NCBI GenBank assembly: GCA_946481965.1
Contig: CAMLPN010000001.1
Coordinates: forward strand, 56,480 to 120,479
Direction of reading: 5' to 3'
DNA from: an uncultured Neisseriaceae bacterium
GTDB taxonomy: Bacteria > Pseudomonadota > Gammaproteobacteria > Burkholderiales > Neisseriaceae
DNA length: 64,000 nt
A program made the translations under genes and the position numbers. Under the pieces are notes generated by a model that had not been told where the DNA came from, searched no databases, and saw nothing but the letters and a program-made list of their open reading frames with translations. The stretch's first letter is position 1. Every line of letters starts with the position of its first letter. This document shows positions 59,782 through 64,000 of the stretch, piece by piece.

Positions 59782-60021
59782 CTGCAAAAAATATAGGCGA
59801 ATCAACCCAATCATTAGTTGCATAAAAATTAAGCAATTTATGCATAAAACATAAATAATCGCATGTACTAATCAATGAATCATATAGATAGTTTATTTGA
59901 TAATACCTAATAATTAATACTGCTTATTGTAAGGCTTTATTGAGTAGCAACTGAAAAGATTCAGCCACTGTCTGAACAGATGTGGTGAAATTCGTATTAT
60001 CCGATAGACAATAGAAAGCCA

Positions 60022-60045
60022 CCTAACTTAGCATGCTAAGTTAGG
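60022..60045. repeat. 24-bp perfect palindrome
   Basis: CCTAACTTAGCA (60022-60033) is immediately followed by its exact reverse complement TGCTAAGTTAGG (60034-60045), with no loop. No T tract flanks it. The absence of a loop favours a dimeric protein site or a recombination target over a terminator. Confidence 0.75.
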
Positions 60046-60139
60046 GCGAATATCAATAGAACTAAACCTAATCATGCAGAAACAGAGTGCATACTGAGAA
60101 TTGATTTTTACCTGTCAGCAAAGAATAAGGTATCAAAGA

Positions 60140-60397
60140 TTAATTATTATTGCTCAGATCATCCAAAGCCATCTTACAACCCTGATTCTGATCATCGTTA
60201 GATAGTTGAGCTGTTTTATTTTTAACATCTGTTAAAGCCTGTAGCATTTGCACCTTCTGTTCTTCAGGAGCCGTTTTTGCAGGTAAACTATTGATTTTGT
60301 TTTCTACCTGTTCAAAATAGCTTTTACATAAAGAAGTTAATTCAGCCATGGCACTGCTTGTAAAGCATAATAAAGAGATGATTAGTAATTTTTTCAT
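60140..60397 (-). CDS. Small secreted protein, unknown function
   Basis: An 85-residue protein with a clear signal peptide (MKKLLIISLLCFTSSAMA, cleavage before Glu19). The mature part is helical and rich in Lys, Gln, Asn and Asp. It has two cysteines, in LCKSYFEQVE and QGCKMALDD, probably forming a disulfide across a helical pair. Start is the Met at 60397; an upstream Met at 60415 would add six residues. Small two-Cys periplasmic helical proteins of this kind (DUF5339-like, from memory) have no assigned role. Monocistronic. Confidence 0.75.
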   Translation of the reverse strand: MKKLLIISLLCFTSSAMAELTSLCKSYFEQVENKINSLPAKTAPEEQKVQMLQALTDVKNKTAQLSNDDQNQGCKMALDDLSNNN

Positions 60398-60797
60398 TAT
60401 ATTTTTACACTTCATTTCGAGTAGATAATAAAACCAAAATTAACAATAGCGCAGATATTAGCATGGTTATTGATCAAACTCAATTTGTATAATTTATTGA
60501 TTCATTGTCTCAAATTGGCTTATCTAAACAGTCTATGTCGCAGATTTGTTCTAGTATTTAATAAAACTAAAGTAATTCAGATAATCTAGTACTCCAAGAG
60601 TTTTAAGTCATTAATATTCCAAAATTTTAATATCCATATTACAGAAACAGAAATCAAGCCATCAAATATTTTTTGATTATATGAACCTGCATATCATTAA
60701 AAATAAGAATATAATTGACTTTGATTCAAATTACATACGATATTGAACAAAATCAATTATAACAATATCCTATCTGCTATTCTATTTACTATTAAAT
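60398..60797. other. Spacer between small secreted protein and MBL hydrolase genes
   Basis: About 400 bases of AT-rich DNA. It holds the promoter of the secreted-protein gene and the end of the MBL transcript. No gene or strong hairpin was seen. Confidence 0.45.
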
Positions 60798-61637
60798 TCA
60801 AACCTTGTAGAATATTTTATAGCTTGTACCACTGTGCTCAATATAAGCAAAGCCAAGATCGTTAAGATGCATGCCAGCTACAAGAAGTTTTTCGGTACTG
60901 ACTATATCGAGAAGTTTATTTCGTATTTGTGCCGAAAGAATCGGATCTTGGTCAAATGCAATTGATACGTTGGGATGAGCGATCTGAATGAAGGGAAAAT
61001 GCACCATATCTCCCCAAATTATTAAACTTGAATTACCGGTTTCAATTTGATATCCACAATGCCCTGGAGTATGGCCCGGCAAATGAACAGAACTAATACC
61101 CGGAAGAATATCATTATTAATAAACGTACGTATTCTCTCTCTGTATTTAGCAAATACATTTTTAACAAATAAAAAGTTCGCCTGAACATGCTTACTTGCT
61201 CTAATCATATTGTTTTCGTTTTCCCAGAAAGATAGTTCATGTTCGTGGATGAATAATTCTGCATTAGGAAAAGCTGCTTCCCCAAACGTGTTAACCAGCC
61301 CGCCAATATGATCAGCATGTGCATGAGTCAGAAGAATGGTGTCAATATCCTCTGGCATAACACCAGTTAGAGCAAGATTGGTTTGCAGATCGCCTCCCCA
61401 TTGGTTATATCCTCCTGCGCCAGTATCAATCAATATTGTACGACCTCGTCCACGTATCAGATAGGTATTAATATGAATAGAAGTTGGATCGTTAACGCCA
61501 GCAGATTTCTGTAAATTAATCGCATCCATTTGATTTATATTGGTTAGAAAATCAAGGCTTGCAGAAGCGTAACCATCACCGATCGCAGTAATCGAGAAAT
61601 CTCCGATTTGTTGGGTTGGCAGTGTTATTCTATTCAT
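60798..61637 (-). CDS. MBL-fold metallohydrolase
   Basis: A 279-residue dinuclear zinc hydrolase. The HxHxDH motif is LTHAHADHIGG (His105, His107, Asp109, His110). Further ligands are in HLPGHTPGHCG (His), WGDMVH (bridging Asp) and AGMHLND (His). Spacing is of the methyl-parathion-hydrolase/AHL-lactonase-like group, broad-acting hydrolases of lactones and esters. The start has AAGGA seven bases upstream. It is the distal gene of a minus-strand set divergent from a LysR regulator, so induction by its substrate is likely. Confidence 0.9.
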   Translation of the reverse strand: MNRITLPTQQIGDFSITAIGDGYASASLDFLTNINQMDAINLQKSAGVNDPTSIHINTYLIRGRGRTILIDTGAGGYNQWGGDLQTNLALTGVMPEDIDTILLTHAHADHIGGLVNTFGEAAFPNAELFIHEHELSFWENENNMIRASKHVQANFLFVKNVFAKYRERIRTFINNDILPGISSVHLPGHTPGHCGYQIETGNSSLIIWGDMVHFPFIQIAHPNVSIAFDQDPILSAQIRNKLLDIVSTEKLLVAGMHLNDLGFAYIEHSGTSYKIFYKV

Positions 61638-61848
61638 CACTCAGTTCCTTATAAATATAAATTGTGTGCATAAATTGCAAATTATGTATTAAGAGAAATA
61701 ACGAATGTGCATATAAAAACCAGTATTTAGCTATATTATTTATTGACTTTATCATGTAGAAAGGGCAAGCTAAGGCATTTTCCTTTAGGAAAAAAATGGT
61801 GAGATTGGTCATGACAGTATTATTAATTTTTTGAGAGTATCTTTTCAT
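61630..61848 (-). CDS. Doubtful 72-residue frame linking two genes
   Basis: The frame starts at an ATG overlapping the stop of the upstream gene (TGATG) and ends inside the MBL gene start, so both ends overlap neighbours as in a coupled operon. The protein is hydrophobic and Ile/Asn-rich with no recognised family, and the DNA is as AT-rich as a spacer. It could equally be a chance frame filling a 210-base gap. Confidence 0.25.
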   Translation of the reverse strand: MKRYSQKINNTVMTNLTIFFLKENALACPFYMIKSINNIAKYWFLYAHSLFLLIHNLQFMHTIYIYKELSDE

Positions 61849-62366
61849 CAGATACTTGTCAATTGCATTGTTAATGGCGCGTAAAGACGAACTCCTTTCG
61901 GAAAATTATCTATGAAAAAGCTTGTTGAGTTAGTCAGCTTTGCCAGATAGCAATGTTCAGGGTATTTATCTAATGCCACAGCATTCAATTGATAATATTC
62001 CAAACCCATTTCAATAAGCGGCTTGTAACCAATTATACTGATAACCAACCATTCGTCTTTACTGATAGCAGGAGCCCAACTCAGACCTTCATAAAGATTT
62101 CGGCGCCAGTCAGTAATATACTGCTGCCAGTATGAAAAATTACCACCACCTTTTTGACGATATTCATCACTTTGAAGAATATTAATATTTTCTATTGAGT
62201 GAATGGCAAGATAGAGTGGGTGGCCGGTACTTAATGCCTTGAAACGTTGCGAATTAAGAAAACCACTTACTGAAATAAGAGCTGGTAATTTTTCAAGTGT
62301 ATAAAAATTATTCCATTCAGCTTCACTAGCAGAGTTAGTGAAATTGCATTCTACAGTATAAATCAT
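61848..62366 (-). CDS. Conserved protein, possible ferredoxin-like alpha+beta barrel
   Basis: A 172-residue protein. The opening MIYTVECNFTNSASEAEWNNFY, with LEKLPALISVSGFLNSQRF following, resembles DUF4286/EthD-type dimeric alpha+beta barrel proteins (W-x-Y, then P-x-L-x3-G-F). No catalytic motif is obvious. It is the first gene on the minus strand from the intergenic region shared with the LysR regulator, and the MBL hydrolase lies 210 bases downstream. A GGGGT/ACCCC hairpin sits in its leader at about 62384-62397. Family assignment is tentative. Confidence 0.65.
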   Translation of the reverse strand: MIYTVECNFTNSASEAEWNNFYTLEKLPALISVSGFLNSQRFKALSTGHPLYLAIHSIENINILQSDEYRQKGGGNFSYWQQYITDWRRNLYEGLSWAPAISKDEWLVISIIGYKPLIEMGLEYYQLNAVALDKYPEHCYLAKLTNSTSFFIDNFPKGVRLYAPLTMQLTSI

Positions 62367-62536
62367 GAGATCACTCGATACCGTAAGGGGTTACCCCGCA
62401 GACGCCTTATATTGACATATGATCATGATATAATGTTAAAAATGGGCGATAAATCGATATTTAAGTATACTTCAATGATAAAAAATCAAGCTGAGTCTTT
62501 ATATTCGCTGCAATAAGGGGAGGGGGAGAGTAATAC
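62367..62536. promoter_or_regulatory. Divergent regulatory region of the LysR regulator and its neighbour genes
   Basis: 170 bases between divergent starts, the usual place for LysR binding. It holds the dyads ATGATCAT (near 62419) and ATCGAT (near 62454), and a GGGGTTACCCC hairpin. A T-N11-A LysR box could not be assigned uniquely by eye. Confidence 0.55.
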
Positions 62537-63424
62537 ATGCGTCGTCGAATACCCAGTAATACTTCACTAATCGCATTCGAGGCAGCCGCTCGCCATGGAA
62601 GCTTCGCACGTGCAGCTGAGGAATTATTTCTGACAGAAGGCGCGATAAGCCGACAGATTGGGCGTTTGGAAGCATTTCTTGGTGTTATTTTGTTCGAACG
62701 AATCGGCAATCGTGTCCGTCTTCTTCCGAATGGAGAGCGCTACGCTGAACAAATTCGAGAAGTTCTTGAAAGATTAGCTCGTGATAGCTTGTATCTGATG
62801 GGGCAGCCTTCCGATGGCGCAAGTTTAGACATTGCTACTATTCCGACGTTTGTGATGAAGTGGCTCATCCCTCGCATGCCGCGATTTGAACAGAAATATC
62901 CGAATATTACAGTGCATTTTACCCAACGGATGGAACCATTTGCTTTAGCTGGAAGCGGTTTCGATGCAGCTATTCATTTCGAACATGCAGGTTGGGCTGG
63001 CATGCGAACCTATTCGCTGATGAATGAGATTTTGATTCCGGTGTGCCATCCTAGTTTTCTAAAAAATAGTGGTGATCCTTTTATTCTGGATCGCCTTCCA
63101 CGGCTTCACCGAAAACAAAACCCCGATGCATGGCAACGTTATGCGCAAGAGAATGATATTAAACTGAGTAATCCAGCATTTGGTGCACGCTACGATCTTC
63201 ATGCAATGTTGATTGAAGCAGCATTGGCAGGAATTGGCGTTGCTCTAGTACCGCGTTTTTATGTTGAAAACGAACTTGCACAAGGTAGATTAGTCTCTCC
63301 TTGGCCGGAGGGGAAAACAATTTCTAAAACCTTTTGTATAATTCTTCCAGAGCCCATCGAATTAAGCAGAGAACCAGTACAAGCCTTTGTTAAATGGATT
63401 CTAGAAGAAGCTAGGAGCAGTTAA
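62537..63424 (+). CDS. LysR-family transcriptional regulator (GcvA-like)
   Basis: A 295-residue regulator. The winged helix-turn-helix spans about residues 5-65 (FEAAARHGSFARAAEELFL, then AISRQIGRLE). The N-terminal MRRRIPSNTSLIAFE is like GcvA-group members. The C-terminal effector domain follows with FDAAIHFEHAG and a late GIGVALVPR. It probably controls the divergent minus-strand genes. The gene is noticeably richer in GC than the region to its left, with codon use unlike its neighbours, suggesting acquisition. A Ser/Arg tail (EEARSS) ends the protein. Confidence 0.92.
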   Translation: MRRRIPSNTSLIAFEAAARHGSFARAAEELFLTEGAISRQIGRLEAFLGVILFERIGNRVRLLPNGERYAEQIREVLERLARDSLYLMGQPSDGASLDIATIPTFVMKWLIPRMPRFEQKYPNITVHFTQRMEPFALAGSGFDAAIHFEHAGWAGMRTYSLMNEILIPVCHPSFLKNSGDPFILDRLPRLHRKQNPDAWQRYAQENDIKLSNPAFGARYDLHAMLIEAALAGIGVALVPRFYVENELAQGRLVSPWPEGKTISKTFCIILPEPIELSREPVQAFVKWILEEARSS

Positions 63425-63715
63425 CCATGAACCGATTATGTGGTTAGTCCATATAGGAAAACCATAGCTATCATTTTTTATTAATGCATTTTTTGTTGGA
63501 TATTTTAAGGCTTTAAGTGCTTTATCAATTCAAATTCTGCCTGCTAGAACCCTTGCCTTTCTACTAGACATAGAATTTTTAATATATTCAATATCAATAA
63601 AAGTTGGAGGATTTAAAAAGTAATCATGAAAACATTAAATATCAAATATACATTGATACAAAATTATTGGTACAAATCTATCTTTCTTGAATTGAAAATC
63701 TTCAACTCTATACAT
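63425..63715. other. Spacer between the LysR gene and the partial nitrilase gene
   Basis: About 290 bases between convergent genes. I see no clear terminator hairpin or gene. Confidence 0.45.
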
Positions 63716-64000
63716 TCACATTTCCTGATATGATATTATCTTTGTTTTCCATATATTGTTTTCTCTAGTGCCAACAACAATAGAATCAACATTTTCAGTG
63801 GCTTTAGCGAGCAAGTCTCCATTCGAATTCCAAATAGCACTCTTCCCCGTAGCCTTCCATCCACCGGTATCCTCAGAAAAGTTTGCCATAGCTACAACCA
63901 ACTTATGCTTTATCGCATAATCACGCAAAATTTTTGTATCTTCATCATGTAAATATCCCATAGTTAGTACACAAACCAAGTAGAAAATCATGCTATTTGT
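63716..64000 (-). CDS. Carbon-nitrogen hydrolase family protein, C-terminal part (cut by window end)
   Basis: The frame stays open to the last base (95 codons), so the N-terminal part lies beyond the window; an internal Met at 63991 is not taken as the start. The visible part, DYAIKHKLVVAMANFSEDTGG then GKSAIWNSNGDLLA, is the nitrilase-superfamily segment just after the catalytic Cys region (A-x2-N, then S-x-I-x3-G-x-L-L-A). The catalytic Glu-Lys-Cys triad is not in this piece. A small-amide or carbamoyl hydrolase is likely. Substrate cannot be judged. Confidence 0.75.
   Translation of the reverse strand, partial: TNSMIFYLVCVLTMGYLHDEDTKILRDYAIKHKLVVAMANFSEDTGGWKATGKSAIWNSNGDLLAKATENVDSIVVGTRENNIWKTKIISYQEM

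Larger units (their letters stand above)
59196..60139. other. Repeat-bearing spacer between clpB and the small secreted protein gene
   Basis: There is no gene in about 940 bases. It contains the TGCATTA cluster (59534-59604), two DnaA-box-like sites (59763-59781) and a 24-bp perfect palindrome (60022-60045), each listed separately. Between them the sequence is AT-rich, with TGCATAA-type echoes near 59838. Confidence 0.55.

Noticed and set aside
59196..60139. Replication origin
   Set aside because: Only two DnaA-box-like sites and no dnaA, dnaN, gidA or parAB nearby; insufficient for an oriC call.

Overview
The window looks like chromosome of an AT-rich betaproteobacterium of the family Neisseriaceae. 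A Snodgrassella-like bee-gut symbiont is my best guess. This is an inference from gene content, from a PyrF N-terminus that reads like the Neisseria protein, from a UbiM-like hydroxylase, and from low-GC spacers 0.3-2 kb long. No rRNA, tRNA, CRISPR array, intact insertion sequence or prophage was recognised.

Layout. 0-9.1 kb: a small membrane protein, mdh on the minus strand, a 2 kb gene desert, then sucA-sucB-lpdA (the 2-oxoglutarate dehydrogenase complex) with stem-loops in both intercistronic gaps. 9.9-18.1 kb: a citrate-lyase cluster on the minus strand, in transcription order citG, a CitS-type 2-hydroxycarboxylate transporter, a fumarylacetoacetate-hydrolase (FAH) family protein, citC, citD, citE, citF, citX. 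18.5-25.6 kb: housekeeping genes (LprI-like protein, hslR, pncB, two thioesterases, scpA, tcdA, universal stress protein, isochorismatase-like hydrolase). 25.7-30.5 kb: slt, trkH, trkA. 30.9-35.2 kb: an M48 lipoprotein protease, a very AT-rich MFS exporter and a 2 kb decayed stretch. 35.2-49.2 kb: acnB, cysK, a lipoprotein, ppiB, fbp, rlmJ, a class-1-like dihydroorotate dehydrogenase, mscL, fabI, trxB, a zinc-finger protein and ilvE. 49.5-59.1 kb: lapA-lapB-pyrF, ubiM-like, smr, an orphan HELIH protein, prmB, a CYTH protein and clpB. 59.2-64 kb: a repeat-rich spacer, a small secreted protein, an MBL-fold hydrolase with a barrel-like partner, a divergent LysR regulator, and the C-terminal part of a nitrilase-family gene cut by the window end.

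How the genes connect. mdh, acnB and sucAB-lpdA are oxidative TCA genes. The cit cluster takes up citrate and cleaves it to acetate and oxaloacetate. It has no OadGAB pump, no CitM-type decarboxylase and no CitAB sensor nearby. The FAH protein sits where an oxaloacetate-processing enzyme would be expected. It keeps the apparent metal ligands but has Lys where the family usually has the lid His (NY-x2-H-x2-E motif). This is the strongest candidate for something new in the window: a soluble oxaloacetate decarboxylase or tautomerase recruited to citrate lyase.

Several starts were moved inward from the longest reading frame using ribosome sites and family alignment. This affects lpdA, citF, citE, the citrate transporter, scpA, slt, the M48 protease, rlmJ, fabI, ilvE, lapA and pyrF among others.
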